Assembly (NCBI GenBank): GCA_018266255.1
Contig: JAFEAT010000003.1
Span: 486,226 to 550,225, forward strand
Source of the DNA: Cyanobacteria bacterium SZAS-4
GTDB taxonomy: Bacteria > Cyanobacteriota > Vampirovibrionia > Obscuribacterales > Obscuribacteraceae
Reading direction: 5' to 3'
DNA length: 64,000 nt
Of this stretch, positions 36,141 to 44,900 are shown piece after piece. The translations under genes and the position numbers were made by a program. Every line of letters begins with the position of its first letter. Positions within the stretch are counted from its first letter, which is position 1. A model generated the notes under the pieces. The model was not told where the DNA came from and made no database searches. It was given only the letters and a program-made list of their open reading frames with translations.

Positions 36141-37187
36141 TTATGCCTCCCTCGTTAATTTGTAATGACTGGGTCTTCCGTTGGAGGAATAGACCAGGGT
36201 CGCACCAAGAGCCTCTGCTTCAGACCGTTTCAGCAGGGTGTAGCCTTCTTCGCCTTCAACCGCTACGCCATGCCACGGGGTCATCCAGCTTTCATTTCCG
36301 ATCAAGCGAATTCCCAATTTTTTAGCACCACATGTTTGCGGATGAATAGACAATCGAACCGCATCTGGGAAATGTTCTGCGAGTAGTGCGCTCCAGGCGT
36401 TACTTCTTCTTATGACTTCGTAAGCTTTTGAACGGGCTTCTTTCTGGACCGCCGAGCGACTCTTGATTTGCCCGGCATGCGTGGCGTCTTCGAATAGAAA
36501 TCGAGTGATACCACTGTACATGCGATTCGCTTCTTTCTCTTCAGGAGTCGCAAATGGATTGGCACCATTGCGAACTTTTTGTTTGAGAAAGTCCAGGGAT
36601 TGTCCATATGTTTTCATGAGTTCATCACGCATCTGGACAAAGTGAAGACCTTTGTAAAAATGATCGAGATTGAAAACAGTGATGTTTGACAGACACAGCT
36701 CCTGTAGCAAGTGATTTATCTCTGTTTGATAGTCAGTGATATCGCTCTCTTCTATTCCGACTACGTCGCTAAAAACTCTTCCATCTGAGCAGAGAATGAT
36801 TTCGATGCCCGGTTTATAAAAGCCTTTGATGCGCTGACCAAGCGCGCCCAAGAAGCCGAGAGAAAGCCGTTCAGCAAGGTCTGGAAGATGTCCAAGAACT
36901 TTTTCTGGGTTTGGTGACTTCCCTGGAAATGCCGGCAAAATGAAAGTCACGGGCGCGTTCTGTTTGATAGCTTTGAGAATTTTTTGTAGCGGAGTGAATG
37001 CGCACTGCTCGCACCCTGCGTGGCAAACGGTGGCGCCAGTTGGTACACGTCGAAACATCATTACTTCAGCCAAAATTCGTTTGGCAATGCCCACCGAGAC
37101 GTCTGTGGATTGTTTTCCTTCAACAAGCGCGTGAATTTCGGTGGAATAGGTCGTTGTAACTGGTAAAGAAGAGAGTAGAGTCGTCAT
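36141..37187 (-). CDS. pvcA: PvcA-like isonitrile (isocyanide) synthase (348 aa)
   Basis: PvcA/IsnA/DIT1-family enzymes make an isonitrile on an amino acid (Tyr or Trp in known cases) with ribulose-5-phosphate as one-carbon donor. Clear signatures are LPAFPGKSPNPEKVLGHLPD, SLGFLGAL, IILCSDGRVFSDVVGI, and the C-terminal RLSIHPQTCGAKKLGIRLI then MTPWHGVAV. ATG 37187 or GTG 37220 may start it; the conserved part begins about 30 residues later. It heads the operon with the PvcB-like, monooxygenase and ATP-grasp genes. The amino acid used cannot be read from sequence. Confidence 0.92.
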   Translation of the reverse strand: MTTLLSSLPVTTTYSTEIHALVEGKQSTDVSVGIAKRILAEVMMFRRVPTGATVCHAGCEQCAFTPLQKILKAIKQNAPVTFILPAFPGKSPNPEKVLGHLPDLAERLSLGFLGALGQRIKGFYKPGIEIILCSDGRVFSDVVGIEESDITDYQTEINHLLQELCLSNITVFNLDHFYKGLHFVQMRDELMKTYGQSLDFLKQKVRNGANPFATPEEKEANRMYSGITRFLFEDATHAGQIKSRSAVQKEARSKAYEVIRRSNAWSALLAEHFPDAVRLSIHPQTCGAKKLGIRLIGNESWMTPWHGVAVEGEEGYTLLKRSEAEALGATLVYSSNGRPSHYKLTREA

Positions 37188-37315
37188 AAGATTGCACTTC
37201 GCCAAAGTATTCGCGGACACAAGCTATGTGCCTCGCTCCGCTGTTTGCGGTTTGTTTGTATGCGATTAGTGTACGACCGAGGTGATTATTAGTCCAATGC
37301 ATTGTTTTGATATTG

Positions 37316-37400
37316 AGTATGCATGGCGTGCATGATTTCCGTTAACCTCGAACGCTGACTGAGCCCAACCCGTTCCGCTGCCCGTGTCACGTGACGCTCA
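37316..37400 (-). pseudogene. LysR relic with internal deletion, upstream of the isonitrile operon
   Basis: Bases 37357-37400 encode ERHVTRAAERVGLSQ of a LysR helix-turn-helix, matching 40072-40115 of the intact gene. Reading on, it jumps directly to LysR 3'-end sequence and then the 20-base flank 37316-37335 shared with 27130-27149. Some 780 bases between were lost. Confidence 0.65.
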
Positions 37401-37404
37401 TGCT

Positions 37405-37950
37405 TCAGTGATAATATTTTCTGCGCTCTTCTTCCTCTCGTGCAGCTTTATCAAGTTCTGCGGCTTGTCTGACTCCTTCAAGGTATTCGTTTGCTCGTTG
37501 ACGCTGCTCTTGATCGTACTGCCGATCCCAATTCGCCCATTGCTGTGACGACCAAGTGATGTGTTGTCGCGCTAAAATACTTTCTTGATTTTGCCTAGCC
37601 CAAAGACGGTTTCGCCGCAATTCGGCTTGTCGATTCTGCCGCATTCTGGCAAACCCTGAGTTCATGTTCTGCATAATCTCGCCGCGGTGCATCTTCTCGA
37701 GCGCACCAAAACTGGGCATTGGTTCGCCCGGGTGTTGTTGGCGCCATTCCTGTTCCCAGCGTTCACCCTGCTCCACTTGTGGCGACCGACCCTGCTGCGC
37801 CTGTTGTTGCAGCGCTTGACGCGTCATTTCTCTGTTTCGCATTTGCTGTTCTGCCCATGAAGGATTGTCAGCTCGCACTGCACCCGTAGTAAGCAGTGCC
37901 ATAGTGGACATCGATCCGAAAATCAGTGAAAAATGTCGTGCGGTGACCAT
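37405..37950 (-). CDS. Secreted Gln/Arg-rich helical protein (181 aa)
   Basis: A signal peptide (residues 1-27, ending GAVRA) follows GGAGATAACAG before ATG 37950. The mature protein is a long helix rich in Gln, Arg, Glu and Trp (WAEQQMRNREMTRQALQQQAQQG; RQNQESILARQHITWSSQQWANW), with no Cys. A periplasmic coiled or extended protein of unknown function. It is tandem to, but upstream in the map from, the isonitrile operon; no link is evident. Confidence 0.7.
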   Translation of the reverse strand: MVTARHFSLIFGSMSTMALLTTGAVRADNPSWAEQQMRNREMTRQALQQQAQQGRSPQVEQGERWEQEWRQQHPGEPMPSFGALEKMHRGEIMQNMNSGFARMRQNRQAELRRNRLWARQNQESILARQHITWSSQQWANWDRQYDQEQRQRANEYLEGVRQAAELDKAAREEEERRKYYH

Positions 37951-38010
37951 TTCTGTTATCTCCTTACCTGAACGATCTTACATAAACATCAAACTAGGTT
38001 GCGACGCAGA

Positions 38011-38199
38011 ATGGATCTAGTTCGTCGTACATTATTGCTGGTCGCTCTCCCGTTAGCAATAGTTCAACCAGTGCGGTGCACGCGCATCGCTTTGGAGGAG
38101 GATGATTTTGTCTCGCGCAAGCTGTACCCCGTGCTGCCAGCCTGGCACCGGTGGTGGTGTCAGGCTGGGGACTCAGGCGAGCCCGCAGTTAGTTCTTAA
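38011..38199 (+). pseudogene. Chimeric frame: signal-peptide-like start joined to a citrate synthase fragment
   Basis: From ATG 38011 the frame gives MDLVRRTLLLVALPLAIVQP, then IALEEDDFVSRKLYP, which copies citrate synthase residues near 345. Bases 38083-38130 match 25841-25888 at 43 of 48 positions, four of the five changes being silent. After that the frame degenerates. No ribosome site is clear. It is most likely debris, but could yield a short exported peptide. Confidence 0.5.
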
Positions 38200-38212
38200 C
38201 GGCGATCCGCAA

Positions 38213-38689
38213 TTAGCGCCATTTCTGCGGAGCGGATGTCGACAAGCAGTAAATTGAGACAGTTAACAAAATCGCCGATATCACAATCGGAAATCTCAGT
38301 TCGCCAAAATCTGCGTTGTTATGCAGACTAGCATTGCCAGGATTTTTCGGATCATAGTAGACAGTGACAACAGTATTGACCGCATACCGGTTGAGAATTT
38401 CGTGCGCAGCGTTGGGCGTTTTATTGGCAGGGTTCGGAAAACCGATGCGATCGCACGTGTATTCACGATTGGCAACATGATACTGATAAACAATAAATGG
38501 AGTGACCCTATAACCACGAGACATCATGTTTATCTGGGCTTCGCTTTTTACTACGACACCCTCGCTGGAATTCCAACTCGAGGCGGCGCAAGCGTCAATA
38601 TACGAAGAAGCTGCGCCGCACGCCACACATGCGCCAGCTATGGCGAATACCACCCCGCAAAAGACTTTCGAAAAATTCTTTTGATACAT
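38213..38689 (-). CDS. DUF3592 membrane protein (158 aa)
   Basis: Two membrane helices (residues 8-30 and 130-150) flank an extracytoplasmic beta domain with EGVVVKSEAQ, TPFIVYQYHVANREYTCDRIGF and the typical VVTVYYDPKNPGNASL end. This is the DUF3592 layout; function is not known. A second DUF3592-type gene lies at 48.2-48.7 kb. Confidence 0.85.
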   Translation of the reverse strand: MYQKNFSKVFCGVVFAIAGACVACGAASSYIDACAASSWNSSEGVVVKSEAQINMMSRGYRVTPFIVYQYHVANREYTCDRIGFPNPANKTPNAAHEILNRYAVNTVVTVYYDPKNPGNASLHNNADFGELRFPIVISAILLTVSIYCLSTSAPQKWR

Positions 38690-38836
38690 TCAACTATCCT
38701 TGGAAAACCTCTTGATCATTGATGACGCTGAATCACTAGGATTCGAATGATCTCTATCGAGCAACTTAGTCAGGGTTCTTTCAGCTTAGGTCGTTGCCGT
38801 TCAGATCTGGTATTCCCTGTTTGCGCGGAAAAATCT

Positions 38837-39259
38837 CTACTGCTGAACTATGTGCAGCGAACTCCGTCGCCGAGACTGTCGTTTAGTTGAAACCGCTTGG
38901 TGCATATTCGCTGACAACGGCGTCGGCAGAGATTGTAGTTTGCAAAAGGGAGCTATAATTTCCGCTTGCTGATTGTTTTGAGCAGCTGCAATCGCTGCTG
39001 CACCGCGAACAGCAATACTTGAATGTTTCAAAAACGATGCACGCATACCATCATCAACTTTTCTGCGAAAGTCTTCCACGGGAAAACCGTCCGGTATGTA
39101 GTATTCGGTGTATCCGATTGCAATCGCAACAAGAAGTTCGACAATCTCGTGCCGAGCGGGCGTAAATGGATCGGAGAGCAGAGCGTACAAACATGGCACC
39201 GCATATGGTTTGGCTTGGTAGCGAGTTCTCTGGTGGAAAATACTTCCATACAATTGCAA
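38837..39259 (-). pseudogene. HEAT-like gene missing its 5' end (about 140 codons)
   Basis: The frame shows helical repeats (PYAVPCLYALLSDPFTPARHEIVELLVAIAIGYTEYYIP; SIAVRGAAAIAAAQ). It has no ATG; it runs in frame from just after the LysR stop at 39278, so its original start is gone. The relic at 28.4-28.6 kb keeps what looks like the lost 5' part (FQIKSLLDSDNKETRDSAL). It may still be made from TTG codons. The family resembles HEAT-like immunity proteins; function unknown. Confidence 0.5.
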
Positions 39260-39277
39260 GAGCGCTTTATCAATGGT

Positions 39278-40180
39278 TTAGTCGCGAACAGTGTCAAAGC
39301 ATTTGCGCAGCCACACGTGCATGGGATTGTTCTGATTACGAACGTGCCAATAGAGGTAGATCGAAACGTCTCTCACTTTAAAAGGCAAAGCTAGCGGAAC
39401 CAGACCGTTTGTTCGTGCTAGCAACACGCCCAGGCGCTTGGGCACCGTAATTACTAAGTCTGTATTCTCAACCATCGCCGCTGCAGCTGTGAAATAGGGC
39501 ACTCGCAAGGCAATCTTTCTCGAATGACCCAGCTCGGACAGATAGGTATCCACAATACCTGCTCGAAACAAGCCGATATCAACCAGGCAATGTCGCAGGG
39601 CAAGGTATTTTTTCAGCGTCAATTTTTCAGCCGCGGCTGGATTACTTGGGGCGGCGAGACAGATAAAGCTGTCTTTGAGTAAAGTGGTGCGATTGAGTGT
39701 TGCCAGCGATTTATCTGTTCCTGCCACCACAAAGTCGATTTCGTTGCGTTCGAGGGGCGACAAATCATCGCCTACCAACGGCAGCACGCGAATTCTGATG
39801 CCAGGAGCCTGCTCCATGATCATAGTGATGACACTGGGCAAGAGTGCACTCATCTCAAAATCGCGTGTAGCGATAAGTACTTCACCGCTCATCTCTTTGG
39901 GATCGAGTACAGGCGCCGTTATGATGTGACTGATCTCGTTGAGAATGACCTGCAAGGGACCGTTTAACTCCTCTGCTCGTGCTGTCAGCGTCATGCCGCC
40001 AGTGCCTTTCACGAGGATGGGGTCTTTGAACATTACCCTGAGGCGCTGGAGAGCCCGGCTCATGGCTGGTTGACTGAGCCCAACTCTTTCCGCTGCTCGT
40101 GTCACATGACGCTCATCCAGCAGCGCCTTCAGCGCCACGAGTAAGTTTAGATCGAGAGAACTTAGATTCACTTCGCGCAT
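39278..40180 (-). CDS. LysR-type transcriptional regulator (300 aa)
   Basis: An N-terminal winged helix (SLDLNLLVALKALLDERHVTRAAERVGLSQPAMSRALQRLR) is followed by a substrate-binding domain from residue 90 on. The length is normal. ATG 40180 gives the standard N-terminus; ATG 40198 and longer starts are possible. It is the intact member of a local family: three decayed pieces of closely related genes lie at 27.2, 28.6 and 37.4 kb, all on the same strand. Target genes are unknown; the neighbouring isonitrile operon is one candidate. Confidence 0.92.
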   Translation of the reverse strand: MREVNLSSLDLNLLVALKALLDERHVTRAAERVGLSQPAMSRALQRLRVMFKDPILVKGTGGMTLTARAEELNGPLQVILNEISHIITAPVLDPKEMSGEVLIATRDFEMSALLPSVITMIMEQAPGIRIRVLPLVGDDLSPLERNEIDFVVAGTDKSLATLNRTTLLKDSFICLAAPSNPAAAEKLTLKKYLALRHCLVDIGLFRAGIVDTYLSELGHSRKIALRVPYFTAAAAMVENTDLVITVPKRLGVLLARTNGLVPLALPFKVRDVSIYLYWHVRNQNNPMHVWLRKCFDTVRD

Positions 40181-40323
40181 GATTGCACTGTACGACATGT
40201 GTTCGGGGAATGCAATCGAGTGCGGTGGCAAACCTAATATCGGTACACTTTTGTCACAAATTTCTTCTACGCTACAGATACGTTTAGCATCGACGTAGAG
40301 AGTGTTGTCTGAGGTGGTGTCAC

Positions 40324-40785
40324 ATGAGTTTCGATATTAGTTTCCGACCTGCGAATCTTTCCAAAGAACCAAGTTTGGATGATTTCGTAAAGTACTTTGC
40401 TGAACGCAGTCACTATGAATACGACGAAGAATTTCTAGAGTTCAGCTATATAAATCGGAATAGTGGTGCATGTTTTACATTCATTTTCGACGGACCGATG
40501 AGCACGCAAATTTGCCCCGAGCCGGAGCGAGGAGTTTTGTCGTTTAATGTGAGCTACAGCGGTGGAAGTGCGGCACTTAAACAATTGGCCGTAGAGGCTG
40601 CAGCGGAGATGAATCAAGTATGCAGCCACTTTGATTTGTTGTATGAAGACCGTCAATTTTCGGAGACGGAAGGGCACGTGCCGTTTTCAGAGAGAAACGT
40701 CCTCGTTAGCCTTGCAGAATCTGGTGGTTTTGCAGATACTGTTATAGATTTCGTGAAAGCTCAGGGCGAGACGACATTGTTTTAA
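40324..40785 (+). CDS. Orphan protein (153 aa)
   Basis: A soluble alpha/beta protein: FDISFRPANLSKEPSLDDFVKYFAERSHYEYD, then FTFIFDGPMSTQICPEPE and helix ALKQLAVEAAAEMNQVC. The style resembles small proteins associated with toxin-immunity loci, but no family can be named. GAGG lies nine bases before the ATG. It is divergent from the LysR gene. Confidence 0.7.
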   Translation: MSFDISFRPANLSKEPSLDDFVKYFAERSHYEYDEEFLEFSYINRNSGACFTFIFDGPMSTQICPEPERGVLSFNVSYSGGSAALKQLAVEAAAEMNQVCSHFDLLYEDRQFSETEGHVPFSERNVLVSLAESGGFADTVIDFVKAQGETTLF

Positions 40786-40926
40786 GCGTCAATTCTCATT
40801 TTGGACGCTCGAAATTTTGCCGTGAAGCCGTTGCGATAATTGATCATCTGACTTATCGCAAACTTTGCTATTGCGTTTTGGTTTGATAGACTGAAACCAG
40901 TTTATCGTGACAGCAGGAACTTCTTG

Positions 40927-42198
40927 ATGACAAAGCCTTTCCAGCCGATAGTTTTCGCTTTCCTTCTTTCAATTATAGGTTTCGCCACCATTCTGCCGGC
41001 ATCTGCTGCAGACATCAATCCAAAAGACTACGGCGCAACAGGCAATGGTTCGACTGATGACCAGGTGGCGCTCGAGAAGGCTTTCGCTGCCGCCAACAGC
41101 ACACCTAATAGCACAGTCTTGTTTCCTGCCGGGAGCTACTTACACTCGGGTAAGTTGTTTGGTACGAACGGCACCGCAGTGGCGGCCGCGCCTAAGGCGA
41201 CTGTTTCTCTAATTGCAACAACTGCCGAAGCGGCCGTGCATCTTTCGGGTGAAGGTGCTTCTGTCGAAAAAGTGCAGTTCGGCACCAATTCTGGCGGTGG
41301 CACGGCTATCGTGTTCGACAAGAACGCAACGAAGTTTACCGCTAAGTCTGTGGTTGTAGTTGAAGGATTTGCAGTGGGCATCAAAGCTGTTTCAGGGAGA
41401 AACGGCACTATCAAAAATTGCGAAATATCCGTCAAACCTAATAAAACAGGGCTGCGCTGTGAGTCTTGCAACAAAGTTTCGCTCGAGAAGAACACATGGA
41501 TTGGCGACGTACATACTTCAAACAAGAACATTACTGCTGCCGAATTTAACGGATGTGAGAACGTATCAGTAACTGGCGACAACTTTCGCTATACCGATGT
41601 AGCAGTTGCGGTCACAAATTCAAAGACGTTTAAACTGTCAACGAGCAGAATTGAACCTTGCTTTGTCGGCGTGCTAGCCGCAAATGTTAGCGATCTCAAC
41701 GTGTCCAATTGCGCATTTGAAGGGCTTTCGCGTTCGAGCGGTTTGGCACTCGATACGCATGCATGTCGGGGCTTAACAGCTGACGGTAATCAGATCGGAA
41801 ACTTGCTGAAAGCTTGCCAAATTGCCGATGGATCAAATGTGCAGGTGAATGACAATAAAATTGAGAATGTTGGTGGAGGCATTGCTGTCACCGATGCTGA
41901 GAATGTAAGCGTGAACGAAAACGAAATTACCTCCAGCAATAGCTTTGGAATTTTCTTGCAGTTCGACGACGAAAAAGTTGATTGTCTCAGAAACAAATTG
42001 CAGAACTGCGGCTTAGGCTCTTCTCCCACGCTTGCTGTGATTGAGGCGAATTGCCCATTATCGCCGCGTATCTCTATCGGCGAAAATCAATATAGCGGCA
42101 ACACCAAAGGGCTTTCCTTTTTTGTCCGCTGTATTCAACGACATCCTCAGGCAAATCTGTTCGGCAACGTGACGAACACGATGTTGCCATCTAAATAA
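40927..42198 (+). CDS. Secreted right-handed beta-helix protein, pectate-lyase-like (423 aa)
   Basis: The signal peptide ends ILPASAAD, and the mature start INPKDYGATGNGSTDDQVALEKAFAAA is the hallmark of the pectate lyase superfamily 3/glycan-binding beta helix. From residue 110 on, parallel beta-helix coils repeat (NGTIKNCEISVK; CENVSVTGDNF; NVQVNDNKIENVGGGIAV). Catalytic residues cannot be assigned. It probably acts on, or binds, extracellular polysaccharide. AGGAA precedes ATG 40927; the TTG one codon earlier is rejected. Confidence 0.85.
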   Translation: MTKPFQPIVFAFLLSIIGFATILPASAADINPKDYGATGNGSTDDQVALEKAFAAANSTPNSTVLFPAGSYLHSGKLFGTNGTAVAAAPKATVSLIATTAEAAVHLSGEGASVEKVQFGTNSGGGTAIVFDKNATKFTAKSVVVVEGFAVGIKAVSGRNGTIKNCEISVKPNKTGLRCESCNKVSLEKNTWIGDVHTSNKNITAAEFNGCENVSVTGDNFRYTDVAVAVTNSKTFKLSTSRIEPCFVGVLAANVSDLNVSNCAFEGLSRSSGLALDTHACRGLTADGNQIGNLLKACQIADGSNVQVNDNKIENVGGGIAVTDAENVSVNENEITSSNSFGIFLQFDDEKVDCLRNKLQNCGLGSSPTLAVIEANCPLSPRISIGENQYSGNTKGLSFFVRCIQRHPQANLFGNVTNTMLPSK

Positions 42199-42220
42199 GA
42201 CGCTAGCCGGTTTCAAGTTT

Positions 42221-42240
42221 TCGCGCGGTCTTCGCGCGGT
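42221..42240. repeat. Short tandem repeat between convergent genes
   Basis: TCGCGCGGTCT and TCGCGCGGT lie side by side between the stops of the beta-helix gene and the following minus-strand gene. No hairpin with T-run is evident. Confidence 0.4.
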
Positions 42241-43052
42241 TAAAGTTGAGCGCAGTTTGAGGGCTCAAAAAATATCGTGCAGTTGTCGAGATTTTCCGCG
42301 TATGTGTGCCGAACATCGAAGCGACCAAATTCCACACGCGAATCTGATTGTGCATTTCCAGTTTGATAAACAGAAAAGACATTCACGAACGTGTTGTTTT
42401 GCAATCCAAAATCGCTATAGCTCGCGCTAGCAGTTCGCCACCCCGTGCGCTCTCCAGAGCCGATTGCCATTTGACTGAACCTCAGTGATTTAGCTGGTTG
42501 AGCTTTGTTTTGCGGTATAGCAGTGACAATAATGTTCTGCAGCGATACATTACCAGGTCGAAAGTGAATTACAACATTGCGAAAATCACTTGAACGACCT
42601 CGAAGCCCGTCAATCCGAGTTATGGAAACTTGGTACCCAGCTGCGGCATTGGAAGAGCCTTGAGGCAAAAACGTACTGAGCATCCAGTTTGTTCGAGGAA
42701 TTCTGGGCAATCCAACGAATGCTCTATTTTGAAATAATCCTGTAAGTCCTGGAATGACATTGTGTCCACTAATTATTCCGTCTGGATATCCAAAAAATTT
42801 GTTAGGTTCGCCATCATCATTTGGATTAGGTGAATTTACTGCGAACCAACTGAGAGCAGAATTAGTGGCGCCACATTGAAACGACTTCACAGACGCGTCA
42901 TATTCGTAGCCGGGATACGTGAAAACGAGACCTCCATTGGGCCACGTTATTGTATGTCTTCTTGCCTGAGACGGACTCGCTGAATATAGCCAGATGGTCG
43001 AGAGGACAGGCAGTAACAGTGCTGCTGATATGGAGCGATTCGTTTTCGTCAC
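42240..43052 (-). CDS. Secreted beta-protein, paralogue of the 26.2-kb gene (270 aa)
   Basis: A signal peptide (residues 1-31, ending SPSQA) is followed by an extra strand region and then the family pattern: YEYDASVKSFQCG, ISITRIDGLRGRSSDFRNVVIHFRPG-like middle, NNTFVNVFSVYQTG and VEFGRFDVRHTY near the end. Terminal Cys pair. GTG start with GAGG nine bases upstream. With 26251-26982 it forms a family of unknown role. Confidence 0.75.
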   Translation of the reverse strand: MTKTNRSISAALLLPVLSTIWLYSASPSQARRHTITWPNGGLVFTYPGYEYDASVKSFQCGATNSALSWFAVNSPNPNDDGEPNKFFGYPDGIISGHNVIPGLTGLFQNRAFVGLPRIPRTNWMLSTFLPQGSSNAAAGYQVSITRIDGLRGRSSDFRNVVIHFRPGNVSLQNIIVTAIPQNKAQPAKSLRFSQMAIGSGERTGWRTASASYSDFGLQNNTFVNVFSVYQTGNAQSDSRVEFGRFDVRHTYAENLDNCTIFFEPSNCAQL

Positions 43053-43203
43053 GGGAGATTCCTCTGACAGGGTCTTGGTTACTCGATATTATTGCCGCTT
43101 GCTCGGATGTTTGGCAAGCACCGCGCCTTTGAAAGAAAAACTGGCAACGCGATATATGTTTGCAAACGCGGAGCCGAAGGCTGAGCACTTGCAGACTGAA
43201 TTG

Positions 43204-43830
43204 TTATCGAACGGTATATTGTTCTAACCAGACGGGAATGTAGCACCGGTGAAAGTCAAAAATTGCGTATTTTTCTGGGCGTGATACCAGGGTATCTGCC
43301 CACATAATTGCACCCGTGACTTCAACTCTCATCGCGTCGGAGACTTCCTCGATCCATTCAGGAGGAACCCAAGACAAGACATAGTCAGTAGTGTTGTTTC
43401 GTTGACTTATAACGATTCGAAGATCAAAGGGCTTTTCATCGGGTTTCGTCAATTCCTTGCCAGCGATACAACAGATCCAGGTGTCCCACGGCGGATTGTC
43501 CTCATCATCAAAATAAGCCGTGATAGACGCTGTCGCTCCATTATGATTAGAAGCTCCAAGGAAATAGACAAGAAGGCGGCCACCCGCTAAGCCTGCATCG
43601 ACTCCTGGCATGATAGATTCATCGGTCAGCAGCTTCTTTCGTTTCTGACTCATTGTTTCAATTGCAATCGTCGCTTGATTGCTTCCACACATAAAAAGCG
43701 ATGAGTTTCCATAAACTGAAGGTCTGATTGCGGGAGTGCGAAGGTAATCCGCGGATTTGGACAGATTTGATTTACGGGTGCACCAGGCAACCGTTTCGTT
43801 CAACCGTTGTTTAAAAGCTTTTTGGTCCAT
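43204..43830 (-). CDS. Orphan protein (208 aa)
   Basis: An alpha/beta soluble protein with no signal peptide: basic helical N-terminus, a Gly-rich GVDAGLAGGRLLVYFLG centre and C-terminal strands DYVLSWVPPEWIEEVSDAMRVEV. No family is recognised. It lies 22 bases downstream of the PspA-like gene on the same strand, so the two probably form a unit. Confidence 0.65.
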   Translation of the reverse strand: MDQKAFKQRLNETVAWCTRKSNLSKSADYLRTPAIRPSVYGNSSLFMCGSNQATIAIETMSQKRKKLLTDESIMPGVDAGLAGGRLLVYFLGASNHNGATASITAYFDDEDNPPWDTWICCIAGKELTKPDEKPFDLRIVISQRNNTTDYVLSWVPPEWIEEVSDAMRVEVTGAIMWADTLVSRPEKYAIFDFHRCYIPVWLEQYTVR

Positions 43831-43852
43831 TATTCCCTAAGAGATCCGACCT

Positions 43853-44779
43853 TTAAGTGCCTTGCATTGGCTTTGCATTTCCTTCGCTTTCGAGCTTCTT
43901 TTCCAGCGCTTGTACTTTCTCTTCTAGTGCGATTATCGTCGCGCTAGCGCGTTCAAGTGTAGTCAATGTTTTGCTTACAACTTCGAAGGTTTCGGAACTG
44001 ATCTCTTCGCCTGTAGGCAAGCTGTTTTCATCGCTATCGTCGTGCTGAAAATCGACAACGAGCTCATGGAAAATGGAAAGAGCGCTAGCTACCTTGTTTC
44101 TTGCAATCATGATCTGTTTGCGGGTGTATATTTTTTGGACAATCGTTTCACATTCGGTCAGTTTCTGTCGAACCGTTTTACCAGCCATTCGTTGCGCGTG
44201 AAGCTGTTTGGTTAGATCTTCCGCCGATTGAACATACTGCTGCTTTCGTTGAAGTGCCTGCTGCGCCAGGTCTTCGTTGCCCTGTTGTCTCGCCATCTCG
44301 GCTCTCGATTGCCAAGTTTCCGCTTGCGACAGATCTTTTTCTAACTGCTGTTCCAATTGCTTTTCGGTAGCGATAGCCGTGGCTGCAGCTATTCTTATGT
44401 TGATTAACTGAGCTTGCGTCTCTTGATAGGAACGCTCAAGTTTTTCCTCAATTTCTTCTTGCGTAAGATTTAATTTTTCATTGAATCTAGAGTCCTGCAT
44501 TTGCGCCAAAATCTTGACTCTGTTGCTCCACTTTTCGGTCATGGCATTAATGCCGTTAGGAACATTACCAAAGTGGTCGAACAATCGCCCTGCAGACAAG
44601 CTGTCGATGAATGACTGCGAACCGCGTTCAATGTCGGCATGTAGCAGTCGATTCGCAGCACGCGCCCATGATTTATCCTTCAACGACGCGAGAAGTTTTT
44701 CTTGATCAGCAACAGAGATGTTTTCGACGGCAGCAACAATTTGCTTGAGCGTCATGATCGGCGTTTCGTCCTTGTCCAC
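43853..44779 (-). CDS. PspA/IM30-like coiled-coil protein (308 aa)
   Basis: Residues 75-225 form long coiled coils with the family pattern AETWQSRAEMARQQGNEDLAQQALQRKQQYVQSAEDL, then KLTECETIVQKI--RK---IARNKVA. PspA/IM30 proteins bind membranes and react to envelope stress. The extra N-terminal 60 residues and acidic C-terminus are unusual, so assignment to the family is moderate. GTG 44779 has GAGG upstream; ATG 44755 is possible. Its 3' part was copied in decayed form to 48752-48892. Confidence 0.75.
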   Translation of the reverse strand: MDKDETPIMTLKQIVAAVENISVADQEKLLASLKDKSWARAANRLLHADIERGSQSFIDSLSAGRLFDHFGNVPNGINAMTEKWSNRVKILAQMQDSRFNEKLNLTQEEIEEKLERSYQETQAQLINIRIAAATAIATEKQLEQQLEKDLSQAETWQSRAEMARQQGNEDLAQQALQRKQQYVQSAEDLTKQLHAQRMAGKTVRQKLTECETIVQKIYTRKQIMIARNKVASALSIFHELVVDFQHDDSDENSLPTGEEISSETFEVVSKTLTTLERASATIIALEEKVQALEKKLESEGNAKPMQGT

Positions 44780-44900
44780 ACTTCACCTCGTTCGTCTGTC
44801 AACAGCGTATTTGAGGACGTCGGAAACGCATACCGGGTTTTGGATACATTGTTCGCTACTTGGGCTCTGAGCGCAAGTGCGAACTAATTTACGGTACTAG

